NCBI RefSeq assembly: GCF_023282985.1
Contig: NZ_JAGQDC010000011.1
Coordinates: forward strand, 103,684 to 167,683
DNA length: 64,000 bases
Source: Serratia silvae
GTDB taxonomy: Bacteria > Pseudomonadota > Gammaproteobacteria > Enterobacterales > Enterobacteriaceae
Direction: 5' to 3'
Of this stretch, positions 20,108-29,732 are shown in pieces. The notes below the pieces were generated by a model, which had not been told where the DNA came from, made no database searches, and saw nothing but the letters and a program-made list of their open reading frames with translations. The position numbers and the translations under genes were made by a program. Every line of letters begins with the position of its first letter. Within the stretch, counting starts at the first letter, position 1.

Positions 20108-21120
20108 ACCTCAGCCAGATCGGCAAACCTCAGCGCCATTGGGCCTTCAGCCTGTGGCCGTTGTTGCTGTTCTTTGTTCTGCTGGCGGCGGGGGCCAAAT
20201 GGGTTTGGCATTACTGGCCGCAGCTATTGATGCAAAGCGTGGTGTGGCAGAAAGGGCTACATCAGGAAATGGCGGCGTTGCTGCAACAGGTAAAGGCTGC
20301 TCCCCAGCAGGCGGGAGTGGCGCTGATGCTGTTCAGCCTAGGCTATGGCGTGTTGCATGCCTTGGGGCCGGGCCACGGTAAAGTGGTGATCGCCACCTAT
20401 CTGGCTACCCACCCGGCAAGGTTGAAAAGCAGCCTGAAGCTGACGTTTGCTGCCTCCGTGGTGCAGGGATTGGTCGCGATTGCCCTGGTCACGCTAGTGC
20501 TGGTGGTGCTGCAACTCTCTTCCCGCCAGTTGCATCAAAGCAGTTTCTGGTTGGAGAAGGGCAGTTTTATTCTGGTGATCCTGCTTGGTGGCTTGTTGAC
20601 CTGGCGTGCGTTAAAGCGCTTGTTTAGGGCGGTGAAAGCCATGTGGCCTCGGCCTGCGCTGCGTATCAACAGCTTGCAGCCTCTGCCAGCCGATCATGTG
20701 CATAGCGCGAATTGTGGTTGCGGCCACCGGCATTTACCGAGCGATGAGGAACTGCAAGCTGGCAATGATTGGCGTACCAAAACGGCGATTGTGCTGGCAA
20801 TGGGGCTACGGCCTTGCTCCGGGGCGATCCTGGTATTGCTGTTTTCCAAGGTGATCGGCGTTTTTACCTGGGGCGTGTTGTCGGCACTGGCCATGGCACT
20901 GGGTACCTCGATCACGATTTCCGGGTTGGCGCTGTTGGTGCATTACAGCCGTAAGCTGGCGATACGCATCAGCCGTCAGCGCGCACCGGCGGCCTGGAGT
21001 GCGGTTGCCTGGGGGGTGTTGGCGTTAGCCGGAGGTTTAATCTTGCTGTTTGCCGGTGTGCTGCTGTACGTCAGTGCTCAGCCGGAATTTGGCGGCGGGA
21101 TACGACCTTTTTCCCGTTGA
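20098..21120 (+). CDS. zevB: NicO/ZevB-family metal transporter
   Basis: A 340-residue inner-membrane protein with about six helices. It has the family metal-site motif HALGPGHGK (87-95), a second motif GLRPCSGAI, and a cytoplasmic His/Cys-rich loop HVHSANCGCGHRH (200-212). It overlaps zevA by 10 bp, so the two are translationally coupled. RcnA-type nickel/cobalt exporters share the fold; partnership with DUF1007 and the upstream Zur box favour a zinc role. Confidence 0.78.
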   Translation: MSVNLSQIGKPQRHWAFSLWPLLLFFVLLAAGAKWVWHYWPQLLMQSVVWQKGLHQEMAALLQQVKAAPQQAGVALMLFSLGYGVLHALGPGHGKVVIATYLATHPARLKSSLKLTFAASVVQGLVAIALVTLVLVVLQLSSRQLHQSSFWLEKGSFILVILLGGLLTWRALKRLFRAVKAMWPRPALRINSLQPLPADHVHSANCGCGHRHLPSDEELQAGNDWRTKTAIVLAMGLRPCSGAILVLLFSKVIGVFTWGVLSALAMALGTSITISGLALLVHYSRKLAIRISRQRAPAAWSAVAWGVLALAGGLILLFAGVLLYVSAQPEFGGGIRPFSR

Positions 21121-21212
21121 TCGCGAGATTAAATATTGAACAAATAGATAGCATAAGTAAAATAACCTAATGTAATCCCTCAGGATTTCTTATAAAGAAA
21201 GAGAGGTTTATC

Positions 21213-21596
21213 ATTAGTTTCTATGAGTTCCAAGCCAGATTCCGGCGTATCTATCAGGAAAATATAGCCTGGAAGTTATTGCGCACGAATAACGCTCCGC
21301 TGATATTGGCTTTCGTCGCCGATCTGTTCAGTGAGGAAAATGAAGTGCCCTATGGGCGTGCCCGCATTCTGTTGGACAGCATCCTTGAACAGTGCCGCCT
21401 CCAGGGCGTTTGGATCACCGAAAGCCCGGCAACCAGCTATCTGAATCAATGGATCCAGGCAGGGTGGTTACGTGAGTTGGACGGCCAACTGACCAAAACC
21501 GATGCCTGTGAATTTGAAAGCCTGTCTTTTAGGGGAACGCCCTTTTCCCATACGTGTTTCGCTGAAACCACCGACGAATCGGGCAATATTAGCTGA
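21213..21596 (+). pseudogene. jetA: Truncated jetA (Wadjet, DUF3375) N-terminal fragment
   Basis: The frame from 21213 reads ISFYEFQARFRRIYQENIAW, then LLRTNNAPLILAFVADLF and VPYGRARILLDSILEQ. This is the N-terminal helical part of DUF3375, the kleisin-like JetA subunit of type I Wadjet. About 100 codons resemble JetA, up to about 21515. The frame then runs out of register into jetD sequence and stops at 21596; a normal JetA is about 480-500 residues. The expected start lies 6 bp after a GAGAGG ribosome site but reads ATT instead of ATG. Family recognition is from memory of the domain. Confidence 0.7.
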
Positions 21597-22626
21597 CCTG
21601 GCGCATTTTCAGCGCTACGTCGGTGCCTGGCGGCAATTTCCGCAGCAGCAATGGCTTGAGTGGGAAGAGCGTAATTATCGAACGTTGGGGAGCCAGCGGG
21701 TGCCGATGGCGTTGGTGCTTGAGGATATCACCAGCTTGCTGGCTTATCTGGGGAAAGAGGCACAAGCCCGCAGTGATAGCTGGGTACGAAATATGACGCC
21801 ATTATTGGCGATAGAGGCCAAATTGTACCCGGTATTGGTGAATTATCTGGAGTTGTTAGCCTCGTTGTCCCCGATAGATATTCAGCGGTTGCAGCAGTTA
21901 ATTCCTCAGCTTAAACCCGGTATGGGGAATGGGCAGTATCTACGTGCTTTACCGCTGCAAGGCGTCGATACCAAATTTGTAGAGCAATATGTTCGCTTGA
22001 TTAGCGATCTGCTCGATTGCCTGCATGATGGGGTGATCAAAGCGCAAGGGGGTTTGGCTAACTGGCTGGATGTTAAAGGTAATCATAAAGGCTGGTTAAC
22101 GGTACGCCCGCTATGCGCCGCCGCGCAGGTCAGGTTGGGGGGATTAGGGTTGTTGCAGTTAACGGTGGATGAGCTGCGACAACAACCGTTACCGGCCAAA
22201 CATATTCTGGTGGTGGAGAATGTGCAGTCAGGATTGGGATTACCCTTATTGGCAGATACGATAGCGGTATCCGGCGGAGGGAAGAATGTCAGTTGGCTGG
22301 ATGCACCCTGGCTGGCCGATAAACAGGTCGCTTACTGGGGCGATATCGACTCGTGGGGATTGCATGTGTTAAGTGATGCGCGCGGCAAATTACCACAGCT
22401 GACAGCCCTGATGATGGATCATACCACCGTGATGCGCTATTCCGCGATGATGGTTGATGAGGACTCTTCGATGACCGTAGTGCCAACGCACCTGACGGCG
22501 GATGAACTAGCGCTGTTTAAGGCGTTGATCGCGGGAAGTTACCCAGGAACGCGTTTGGAGCAGGAGAAGCTGGCGCCGGATTATATCCAACAGCGACTCG
22601 GTGAATGGTTGAGCTGTTTGCAGTAG
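21502..22626 (+). pseudogene. jetD: jetD remnant (Wadjet nuclease, DUF3322/DUF2220)
   Basis: From about 21526 the frame reads LLGERPFPIRVSLKPPTNR, the usual beginning of JetD after its first 15-20 residues. It continues through DUF3322 into the toprim-like DUF2220 domain. There ILVVENVQSG, the glycine-rich TIAVSGGGKN, and VAYWGDIDSWGLHVLS retain the metal-binding Glu and Asp-x-Asp expected of the nuclease. The 5' end has been replaced by jetA sequence in another frame, so the normal start is lost; the first in-frame ATG is 21502. jetB and jetC are missing, so no working Wadjet complex can form. A solo expressed nuclease is possible but unlikely. Confidence 0.72.
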
Positions 22627-22661
22627 AAAACGCGGCATCAGTAGCCTGATGCCGCCCGAGA

Positions 22662-23465
22662 TTAACGCTTCAGCGCTTCACTCAGTTCTTCACGCATGTT
22701 GGAAAGAATTGCTTTCACCACACGTGGGTTACCGGCAACTACGTTGCCCGAGCTGAGGTGGTTGTGGCCGCCAACGAAGTCGGTGACCAGGCCGCCAGAC
22801 TCACGTACCAGCAGTTCGCCAGCAGCAAAGTCCCAAGGCTTCAGGCCGATCTCAAAGAACCCGTCAACGCGGCCAGCGGCAACGTAGGCCAGATCCAGCG
22901 CGGCGGAACCGGTACGGCGGAAGTCGGCACATTGGGTGAACAGTTTGCCCAACAGGTTGATGTACGCCGGTGCGTGCTGTTTGACTTTGAACGGGAAGCC
23001 GGTCGCCAGGATGGTGCCATCCAGATCTTTGGCGTTGGTGCCGCGCAGACGGTAACCGTTGAGCTGTGCGCCCTGGCCACGGGTGGCGGTGAACAGTTCG
23101 TTGCGCATTGGATCGTAAACCACGGCCACTTCGGTACGGCCTTTAATGCGTACGGCGATGGAAACGGAGAAGTGGGGTAGACGTTTGATGAAGTTGGCGG
23201 TGCCATCCAGTGGATCAATCACCCATTGTACATCCTGATCTTCACCGGTTAACTCACCGCACTCTTCACCAATTACGGTGTGTTTCGGGTAAGATTTACG
23301 GATGATTTCGATGATCAGACGCTCAGCCTCGCGATCGACGTTAGTGACAAAGTCGTTAGAGCCTTTTTGTGTCGCTTCTACAGCGTCTGGAGTCTCGTAA
23401 TTTTTGGCAATCAGGTTGCCAGCCTTGCGCGCAGCGCGCACGGCGATAGTCAGCATCGGATGCAT
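22662..23465 (-). CDS. suhB: Inositol-1-monophosphatase / Nus-associated factor SuhB
   Basis: A 267-residue phosphatase of the IMPase family that also acts in rRNA antitermination with Nus factors in E. coli. Metal-site residues are visible: Glu67 (GEECGEL) and the DPLDGT-type motif at 84-89 (here DPLDGTANF). I chose the ATG at 23465 because the family begins [17 protein letters not shown]; the frame extends to 23528 without support. Divergent from trmJ. Confidence 0.97.
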   Translation of the reverse strand: MHPMLTIAVRAARKAGNLIAKNYETPDAVEATQKGSNDFVTNVDREAERLIIEIIRKSYPKHTVIGEECGELTGEDQDVQWVIDPLDGTANFIKRLPHFSVSIAVRIKGRTEVAVVYDPMRNELFTATRGQGAQLNGYRLRGTNAKDLDGTILATGFPFKVKQHAPAYINLLGKLFTQCADFRRTGSAALDLAYVAAGRVDGFFEIGLKPWDFAAGELLVRESGGLVTDFVGGHNHLSSGNVVAGNPRVVKAILSNMREELSEALKR

Positions 23466-23582
23466 GGGTATCTTCCACAGGATGTTAAAGAACAGGAAAC
23501 GGCGCGAAGTATAGCAGGTGTTCGGCAAAATACCTACGACTGTGTTAGGATGCTACGATTTTCCGCAACGCTCAGAGTTTGT

Positions 23583-24317
23583 ATGCTGCACAATATCCGC
23601 ATTGTTCTAGTTGAAACCTCTCATACTGGCAACATGGGTTCTACTGCCCGCGCCATGAAAACCATGGGGTTAACTAACCTTTATCTGGTCAATCCACTGG
23701 TGAAGCCCGATTCCCAGGCGATCGCCCTGGCCGCAGGTGCCAGCGATGTGATTGGCAACGCCACGATTGTCGATACTTTTGATGAAGCCATTGCGGGTTG
23801 CCGCTTGGTGGTGGGCACTAGTGCTCGTTCACGCACTCTCCCGTGGCCGATGCTGGAACCCCGTGAATGCGGCGTGCGCGCGGTACAGGAAGGGGAGCAG
23901 GGGCCGGTTGCGTTGGTCTTTGGCCGTGAACGCGTTGGGCTAACCAATGACGAATTACAGAAATGCCATTATCATGTCGCTATTCCCGCCAACCCGGATT
24001 ACAGCTCGCTGAATCTGGCTATGGCAGTGCAAATTCTGGCGTATGAGGTTCGCGTTGCCTTCCTCGATCGCCAGCAGGTGGAGGCCGCACCGGTGGAAGA
24101 GTCGCCGTATCCTCTGGTGGATGATATTGAACGCTTCTATCAGCACCTGGAGCAGACGCTGGTACGCACCGGCTTTATCCGCGCCGCCCATCCAGGGCAG
24201 GTGATGAACCGTTTACGCCGCCTGTTTGCTCGGGCACGCCCGGAAGCGCAGGAGTTGAATATCTTGCGTGGTATGCTGACGTCGATTGAGAAACAGGATA
24301 AACAGCAAGGTAATTAA
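23583..24317 (+). CDS. trmJ: tRNA (Cm32/Um32) 2'-O-methyltransferase
   Basis: A 244-residue SPOUT-family methyltransferase with the knot signatures [22 protein letters not shown] at the N-terminus and [12 protein letters not shown], then [10 protein letters not shown], in the SAM pocket. It modifies the 2'-hydroxyl of nucleotide 32 in several tRNAs. The frame extends upstream to 23280, but the conserved protein starts [11 protein letters not shown]. In the usual place between suhB and iscR. Confidence 0.96.
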   Translation: MLHNIRIVLVETSHTGNMGSTARAMKTMGLTNLYLVNPLVKPDSQAIALAAGASDVIGNATIVDTFDEAIAGCRLVVGTSARSRTLPWPMLEPRECGVRAVQEGEQGPVALVFGRERVGLTNDELQKCHYHVAIPANPDYSSLNLAMAVQILAYEVRVAFLDRQQVEAAPVEESPYPLVDDIERFYQHLEQTLVRTGFIRAAHPGQVMNRLRRLFARARPEAQELNILRGMLTSIEKQDKQQGN

Positions 24318-24327
24318 TTTTGCTGTC

Positions 24328-24366
24328 ACCCGCAGTTACGCAAGATAGTATTGCTTATCTGCGGGT
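24328..24366. terminator. Hairpin after trmJ
   Basis: ACCCGCAG pairs with CTGCGGGT around a 23-nt loop that can itself fold (GCAA/TTGC). No T-run follows, so termination strength is uncertain. Confidence 0.45.
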
Positions 24367-24370
24367 TATA

Positions 24371-24392
24371 AGGTGTATTTTATATACATCGG
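24371..24392. promoter_or_regulatory. NsrR-like dyad upstream of iscR
   Basis: On the minus strand this site reads CCGATGTATAT, then AAAATACACCT. It is identical to the hmp operator of this window at 18 of 22 positions and contains TGTAT and ATACA as an inverted repeat. It lies 25 bp upstream of the first IscR box. NsrR control of isc is inference. Confidence 0.5.
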
Positions 24393-24417
24393 ATAGGAAT
24401 GCGCACAAAAAGCACGA

Positions 24418-24467
24418 ATACTTGAGTAAATTAGTGGGTTAAATAGTTGACTGATTTACTCGGGAAT
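24418..24467 (+). promoter_or_regulatory. Two tandem type 1 IscR boxes
   Basis: Box A (24418-24442) begins ATACTTGAGTAAATTAG. Box B (24443-24467) begins ATAGTTGACTGATTTACTCG. Against the 25-bp type 1 consensus they match about 21 and 23 positions. They abut exactly and lie 45-95 bp upstream of iscR, as expected for autorepression by [2Fe-2S]-IscR. Confidence 0.85.
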
Positions 24468-24511
24468 GTCAGAATTTGGCCCATGTTTGACCAACAGGTA
24501 ACCAATTAGCT

Positions 24512-25006
24512 ATGAGACTGACATCCAAAGGCCGTTATGCAGTAACTGCCATGCTCGATGTGGCATTACACTCCCAGGAAGGGCCGGTACCACTGGCGGA
24601 TATTTCCGAACGCCAAGGTATCTCGCTCTCTTATCTGGAACAACTGTTTTCCCGTCTGCGTAAGAATGGCCTGGTGGCCAGCGTACGTGGGCCAGGCGGC
24701 GGTTACCTGCTGGGCAAAGACGCGGACGCTATCGCCGTGGGTGCGGTGATTTCCGCAGTCGACGAGTCAGTAGACGCAACCCGTTGTCAGGGTAAAGAAG
24801 GCTGCCAGGGGGGCGATCGTTGTCTGACCCATACCCTGTGGCGCGATCTGAGCGAGCGCATCAGCGGGTTCTTGAACAATATTACGCTGGCCGAATTGGT
24901 GAACAACCAGGAAGTGCTGGACGTGGCAGACCGTCAAAATAGCGATTCGCGCCGCACGGCCAACGGTCGTCTGCAAGAAACGATCAACGTTAATCTGCGC
25001 GCATAA
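24512..25006 (+). CDS. iscR: Iron-sulfur cluster regulator IscR
   Basis: A 164-residue Rrf2-family repressor that binds a [2Fe-2S] cluster through Cys92, Cys98, Cys104 and His107, all present ([17 protein letters not shown]). The N-terminal winged helix ([16 protein letters not shown]) matches E. coli. It represses the isc operon when clusters are plentiful. Upstream sit two IscR boxes and an NsrR-like site. First gene of iscRSUA-hscBA-fdx-iscX. Confidence 0.98.
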   Translation: MRLTSKGRYAVTAMLDVALHSQEGPVPLADISERQGISLSYLEQLFSRLRKNGLVASVRGPGGGYLLGKDADAIAVGAVISAVDESVDATRCQGKEGCQGGDRCLTHTLWRDLSERISGFLNNITLAELVNNQEVLDVADRQNSDSRRTANGRLQETINVNLRA

Positions 25007-25061
25007 GCAGCTGGCGACTAATTTATTGGTTTTTGGAAGTGATGTACGGAGTACAAGAGCA

Positions 25062-26276
25062 ATGAAATTACCGATTTATCTGGACTACTCGGCCACGACT
25101 CCCGTCGATCCGCGTGTTGCCGAGAAGATGATGCAGTTTTTGACCCTGGACGGCACTTTCGGTAACCCGGCCTCCCGTTCCCACCGTTTCGGCTGGCAGG
25201 CGGAAGAGGCGGTTGATATCGCCCGTAACCAGATCGCTGAACTGGTTGGCGCGGACCCGCGTGAGATCGTCTTCACCTCTGGGGCCACCGAATCCGATAA
25301 CCTGGCGATCAAAGGCGCTGCCAACTTCTATCAGAAGAAGGGCAAGCACATCATCACTAGTAAAACCGAACATAAAGCCGTGCTGGATACCTGCCGCCAA
25401 CTTGAGCGCGAAGGTTTTGAAGTCACCTATCTGGCACCGCAGAGCAACGGGATCATCGATCTCCAGGTTCTCGAAGCCGCGATGCGTGAAGACACCATCC
25501 TGGTTTCCATCATGCACGTGAATAACGAAATTGGCGTGGTGCAGGACATCGCTGCCATCGGCGAAATGTGCCGGGCGCGTGGCATCATCTATCACGTCGA
25601 TGCAACCCAGAGCGTAGGTAAACTGCCTATCGATCTGAGCAAGCTGAAAGTGGATCTGATGTCCTTCTCCGGCCACAAGATTTATGGCCCGAAAGGTATT
25701 GGTGCCCTGTATGTGCAGCGTAAGCCGCGCATCCGCATCGAAGCCCAGATCCATGGCGGTGGCCATGAGCGCGGTATGCGTTCCGGCACCCTGGCAGTGC
25801 ATCAGATCGTTGCCATGGGCGAAGCCTATCGTATTGCCAAAGAAGAAATGGCCAGCGAAATGGCACGCCTGCGCACTCTGCGCGATCGTCTGTGGGACGG
25901 CGTGAAAGATATGGAAGAAGTGTATCTGAACGGCGATCTGCAACACGGTGCACCGAACATTCTCAACGTCAGCTTCAACTATGTTGAAGGTGAGTCGCTG
26001 ATCATGGCGTTGAAAGACTTGGCGGTTTCTTCAGGCTCAGCCTGTACTTCTGCCAGCCTTGAACCCTCCTATGTGCTGCGTGCACTGGGTATGAGTGATG
26101 AGTTAGCGCACAGCTCGATCCGTTTCTCCCTGGGGCGTTTCACCACGGAAGAAGAGATCGATTACACCATTTCGTTGGTGCGTAAATCCATTGGCCGTCT
26201 GCGCGATCTCTCCCCTCTGTGGGACATGTTCAAGCAGGGCGTGGATATCAACAGCATCGAATGGGCACATCATTAA
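25062..26276 (+). CDS. iscS: Cysteine desulfurase IscS
   Basis: A 404-residue PLP enzyme that takes sulfur from cysteine for Fe-S clusters and tRNA thiolation. PLP Lys206 lies in [11 protein letters not shown], and the persulfide Cys328 in the mobile loop [14 protein letters not shown]. The frame reaches back to 25026, but the conserved start is [14 protein letters not shown] at 25062. Lies 55 bp after iscR; the gap in E. coli holds a RyhB pairing site, which I did not test here. Confidence 0.98.
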   Translation: MKLPIYLDYSATTPVDPRVAEKMMQFLTLDGTFGNPASRSHRFGWQAEEAVDIARNQIAELVGADPREIVFTSGATESDNLAIKGAANFYQKKGKHIITSKTEHKAVLDTCRQLEREGFEVTYLAPQSNGIIDLQVLEAAMREDTILVSIMHVNNEIGVVQDIAAIGEMCRARGIIYHVDATQSVGKLPIDLSKLKVDLMSFSGHKIYGPKGIGALYVQRKPRIRIEAQIHGGGHERGMRSGTLAVHQIVAMGEAYRIAKEEMASEMARLRTLRDRLWDGVKDMEEVYLNGDLQHGAPNILNVSFNYVEGESLIMALKDLAVSSGSACTSASLEPSYVLRALGMSDELAHSSIRFSLGRFTTEEEIDYTISLVRKSIGRLRDLSPLWDMFKQGVDINSIEWAHH

Positions 26277-26300
26277 TTCTCAGCATCCAGGAGCAACGTC

Positions 26301-26687
26301 ATGGCTTACAGCGAAAAAGTAATCGATCATTATGAAAACCCGCGTAACGTAGGGTCGTTTGATAACGAAGATCCTACCGTCGGTAGCGGTATGGTAGGGG
26401 CACCGGCCTGTGGCGACGTGATGAAGCTGCAGATCAAGGTTAACAACGAAGGCATTATTGAAGATGCCCGTTTCAAAACCTACGGCTGCGGTTCCGCCAT
26501 CGCTTCCAGCTCGCTGGTGACCGAATGGATGAAAGGCAAGTCTCTTGATCAGGCCGAAGCGATCAAAAATACCCAGATCGCCGAAGAACTGGAGTTACCT
26601 CCGGTTAAAATTCACTGCTCGATTCTGGCCGAAGACGCCATTAAAGCAGCGATCGCCGACTACAAGAGCAAACACAGCGCCAAGTAG
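26301..26687 (+). CDS. iscU: Iron-sulfur cluster scaffold IscU
   Basis: A 128-residue scaffold with cluster ligands Cys37, Cys63 and Cys106 and the HscA-recognition motif LPPVK at 99-103. A CAGGAG ribosome site precedes the ATG. The stop is followed within 3 bp by an ERIC element, an unusual break before iscA. Confidence 0.98.
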   Translation: MAYSEKVIDHYENPRNVGSFDNEDPTVGSGMVGAPACGDVMKLQIKVNNEGIIEDARFKTYGCGSAIASSSLVTEWMKGKSLDQAEAIKNTQIAEELELPPVKIHCSILAEDAIKAAIADYKSKHSAK

Positions 26688-26689
26688 TT

Positions 26690-26815
26690 ATACTCGTCAT
26701 ACTTCAAGTTGCATGTGCGTTGGCTGCACCTGTTCACCCCAGTCACATAGTTCATCTATGCTCCTGGGGATTCTCGGGCTTGCCGCTTTCCTGCAACTCG
26801 AATTATTTAGAGTAT
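26690..26815. repeat. ERIC element between iscU and iscA
   Basis: A full-length copy (126 bp), from ATACTCGTCATACTTCAAG to CTCGAATTATTTAGAGTAT, with the core CCCCAGTCACATAG and ATGCTCCTGGGGATTC. Its terminal sequences belong to a different subtype from the other copies here (CGTCATACTTCAAG rather than CGTCGTCTTTCAAG). Confidence 0.92.
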
Positions 26816-26829
26816 ATTAATAAGTCATT

Positions 26830-26848
26830 TAGCCCGCTCTGCGGGCTA
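26830..26848. repeat. Hairpin before iscA
   Basis: TAGCCCGC and GCGGGCTA flank a TCT loop, 18 bp before the iscA start codon. No T-run follows. It may protect the 5' end of a processed iscA-hscBA mRNA or act as a weak attenuator. Confidence 0.5.
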
Positions 26849-26865
26849 AGATTGAAGAGGTTGTT

Positions 26866-27189
26866 ATGTCGATTACCATGAGCGACAGCGCCGCGCAGCG
26901 GGTTCAGGCATTTTTGGACCACCGTGGCAAAGGTCTCGGCCTGCGTCTGGGCGTGCGAACTTCCGGCTGTTCAGGAATGGCGTATGTGCTCGAATTTGTT
27001 GATGAAACGAACGACGATGATATCGTTTTTGAAGACAAAGGCGTCAAGGTGATCATTGACGGCAAGAGCCTGGTCTATCTGGACGGCACCGAGCTTGATT
27101 TCGTCAAGGAAGGTCTGAACGAAGGCTTCAAGTTCAACAACCCGAACGTCTCAAGCGAGTGCGGCTGCGGCGAGAGCTTTAACGTCTGA
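26866..27189 (+). CDS. iscA: A-type iron-sulfur carrier IscA
   Basis: A 107-residue A-type carrier with the three ligands Cys35 (SGCSGMAY), Cys99 and Cys101 ([10 protein letters not shown]). It accepts clusters from IscU and passes them to target proteins. A GAAGAGG ribosome site precedes the ATG. It is separated from iscU by an ERIC element and a hairpin (178 bp in all). Confidence 0.97.
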   Translation: MSITMSDSAAQRVQAFLDHRGKGLGLRLGVRTSGCSGMAYVLEFVDETNDDDIVFEDKGVKVIIDGKSLVYLDGTELDFVKEGLNEGFKFNNPNVSSECGCGESFNV

Positions 27190-27257
27190 CAGTCCATCGT
27201 GCTCCCCCGTGACCCACGGGGGAACCTCAATCATCACGATAACGCCCCGAGCACGCT

Positions 27258-27779
27258 ATGGATTACTTTACTTTATTCGGGTTGCCGGTCCGCTATAGCG
27301 TAGACGGTAGCTTGCTTACCTCACGCTATCAAGATTTGCAGCGCCAATTCCACCCCGATCGTCATGCCCTCCAACCGGAGCGTGAACGCCTGATGGCGTT
27401 ACAGCAGGCGGCGACCATCAATGAAGCCTATCAGTCGCTGAAGCACCCGTTAAAACGTGCCGAGTATATGTTATCTTTGCACGGCTTTGATTTGGGCAAC
27501 GAGCAACATACCCTGCGCGACACCGCATTCCTGATGGAACAGTTGGAGCTGCGTGAAGAGCTTGACGCCATTGAACGCTCACCGGATGCGCCAAACGCAC
27601 TGGCTGACTTCGCCACGCGCCTGAACAAGACCTTCAAACAGCGTAGCGCGCAGATGGTGCAGGAGCTGGATGATCAGCAGTGGCCACAGGCTGCCGATAC
27701 CGTGCGCAAGTTACGCTTTTTGGACAAACTCCAGCAACAGATTGAACAACTCGAAGAAAAATTGCTGGGTTTTGATTAA
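27258..27779 (+). CDS. hscB: Co-chaperone HscB
   Basis: A 173-residue J-protein that recruits IscU to HscA. The N-terminal J domain has the HPD motif at 32-34 (QFHPDRH). A C-terminal three-helix domain ([16 protein letters not shown]) binds IscU. It is followed by a shortened ERIC element before hscA, where E. coli has only a short gap. Confidence 0.97.
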   Translation: MDYFTLFGLPVRYSVDGSLLTSRYQDLQRQFHPDRHALQPERERLMALQQAATINEAYQSLKHPLKRAEYMLSLHGFDLGNEQHTLRDTAFLMEQLELREELDAIERSPDAPNALADFATRLNKTFKQRSAQMVQELDDQQWPQAADTVRKLRFLDKLQQQIEQLEEKLLGFD

Positions 27780-27783
27780 AACT

Positions 27784-27850
27784 CCCCTATGGATTTCGAG
27801 TTGCAGCTAGGCAATAAAGTAACAACGCTGCAACTTGAAAGACGACGGGG
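27784..27850. repeat. Short ERIC element between hscB and hscA
   Basis: A 67-bp internally deleted copy, from CCCCTATGGATTTCGAG to CTTGAAAGACGACGGGG. The ERIC core (the CTCCTGGGGA and GTGACTGGGG boxes) is missing. It ends 29 bp before the hscA start codon. Confidence 0.85.
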
Positions 27851-27879
27851 AAACATTCTTGATTGTGGAAGCTTTGTAT

Positions 27880-29730
27880 ATGGCCTTATTACAAATTAGT
27901 GAGCCTGGCCTCACGGCTGCGCCGCATCAGCGCCGTCTGGCTGCCGGTATTGATCTGGGCACCACCAATTCGCTGGTGGCTACGGTGCGTAGCGGCCAGG
28001 CTGAAACGTTGGCCGACCTTGAAGGGCGCTATCTGCTGCCTTCCGTAGTGCATTATCAGGCCACCGAACACCAGGTTGGCTGGAGTGCTCGTGCACAGGC
28101 GGCACAAGATCCGGTCAATACGGTCAGCTCTGTCAAACGCATGATGGGCCGCTCTTTGGCTGACGTGCAACAACGCTATCCAAACCTGCCGTATCAGTTC
28201 CAGGCCAGCGACAACGGCTTGCCAATGATCGTGACCGCCGCAGGTCTGGTTAACCCGGTTGGCGTATCTGCCGATATCCTCAAGGCACTGGCTACCCGCG
28301 CTAAAGCGGCGCTGGAAGGTGAACTTGATGGGGTGGTGATCACCGTTCCCGCCTACTTCGACGACGCTCAACGCCAAGGCACCAAAGACGCTGCGCGTCT
28401 GGCTGGCCTGCACGTACTGCGCCTGTTGAACGAACCGACCGCCGCGGCTATCGCCTACGGGTTGGATTCGGGTCAGGAAGGGGTGATCGCTGTTTACGAT
28501 CTGGGCGGCGGCACCTTTGATATATCCATTTTGCGTCTCAGCCGTGGCGTGTTCGAAGTGCTGGCTACCGGCGGTGATTCCGCATTGGGTGGCGATGACT
28601 TCGACCATCTGCTGGCGGACTGGTTGCGTGAACAGGCCGGTATTAGCGATCGTAGCGATCATGGTGTGCAACGCCAATTGCTGGATGCCGCGATTGCGGT
28701 CAAAATCGCCCTGAGCGATGCGCAGAGCACCACGGTAGATATCGCTGGTTGGCAGGGTGAAGTGACCCGTGAACAGTTCGAAACGCTGATTGCCTCGTTG
28801 GTGAAACGCACCCTGATGGCTTGCCGCCGCGCGCTGAAAGATGCCGCCGTCAGTGCCGAAGAGGTGCTGGAAGTGGTGATGGTTGGCGGCTCAACCCGTG
28901 TGCCATTGGTGCGCGAGCAGGTGGGCGAGTTCTTTGGCCGCACGCCGCTGACGTCGATCGATCCGGACAAGGTAGTGGCTATCGGTGCCGCTATCCAGGC
29001 GGATATCCTGGTAGGGAACAAACCGGATAGCGAAATGCTGCTGCTGGACGTGATCCCGCTGTCGCTTGGCCTGGAAACCATGGGTGGCCTGGTCGAGAAG
29101 GTGATCCCGCGTAACACCACCATTCCGGTGGCGCGAGCGCAGGAGTTCACTACCTTTAAAGACGGCCAGAGCGCGATGATGATCCATGTGCTGCAAGGCG
29201 AGCGTGAACTGGTGCAAGATTGCCGTTCGCTGGCGCGCTTTACGCTGCGTGGTTTACCGCCGTTGCCTGCTGGTGGGGCACATATTCGTGTGACCTTCCA
29301 GGTGGATGCCGATGGCCTGCTGAGCGTGACGGCGATGGAGAAATCCACTGGTGTCGAAGCTTCCATTCAGGTCAAGCCATCGTATGGTCTGTCCGATGCC
29401 GAAATTGCTGGCATGTTGAAGGACTCGATGGCCAATGCGCAAAGCGATGTCGGTGCTCGCAAGCTGGCGGAGCAACGGGTAGAAGCTTCCCGTGTGCTGG
29501 AAAGCCTGCAAGGTGCACTGGCAAGCGATGCCGCTCTGTTGAGTGATGAAGAAAGCCAGGCTATCAACAACGCGGTAGCCGAACTCCAGCAAGTGATGCA
29601 AGGCTCCGATCCTGCTGCGATCGAGGCTGCAATAAAAATAGTCGATGCAACAACCCAAGATTTTGCCGCGCGCCGCATGGATGCCTCCATTCGCCGTGCG
29701 CTGGCTGGCCATTCTGTGGATGAGGTTTAA
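27880..29730 (+). CDS. hscA: Hsp70-type chaperone HscA
   Basis: A 616-residue specialised Hsp70 that drives cluster transfer from IscU. ATPase signatures include [25 protein letters not shown] and [13 protein letters not shown]. The substrate-binding domain follows ([14 protein letters not shown]). The frame begins upstream inside ERIC sequence; the conserved start is [11 protein letters not shown] at 27880, preceded by a TGTGGA ribosome site. Adjacent fdx starts 2 bp after the stop. Confidence 0.98.
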   Translation: MALLQISEPGLTAAPHQRRLAAGIDLGTTNSLVATVRSGQAETLADLEGRYLLPSVVHYQATEHQVGWSARAQAAQDPVNTVSSVKRMMGRSLADVQQRYPNLPYQFQASDNGLPMIVTAAGLVNPVGVSADILKALATRAKAALEGELDGVVITVPAYFDDAQRQGTKDAARLAGLHVLRLLNEPTAAAIAYGLDSGQEGVIAVYDLGGGTFDISILRLSRGVFEVLATGGDSALGGDDFDHLLADWLREQAGISDRSDHGVQRQLLDAAIAVKIALSDAQSTTVDIAGWQGEVTREQFETLIASLVKRTLMACRRALKDAAVSAEEVLEVVMVGGSTRVPLVREQVGEFFGRTPLTSIDPDKVVAIGAAIQADILVGNKPDSEMLLLDVIPLSLGLETMGGLVEKVIPRNTTIPVARAQEFTTFKDGQSAMMIHVLQGERELVQDCRSLARFTLRGLPPLPAGGAHIRVTFQVDADGLLSVTAMEKSTGVEASIQVKPSYGLSDAEIAGMLKDSMANAQSDVGARKLAEQRVEASRVLESLQGALASDAALLSDEESQAINNAVAELQQVMQGSDPAAIEAAIKIVDATTQDFAARRMDASIRRALAGHSVDEV

Positions 29731-29732
29731 CC

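Noticed and set aside
21279..22626. Programmed frameshift joining the two jet frames
   Set aside because: No slippery sequence with a stimulating structure was seen at the overlap, and the two parts belong to different Wadjet subunits, so a deletion explains it better.
27835..27879. Longer N-terminus for HscA
   Set aside because: The extra residues are encoded by the ERIC end and leader; the family begins at [11 protein letters not shown].
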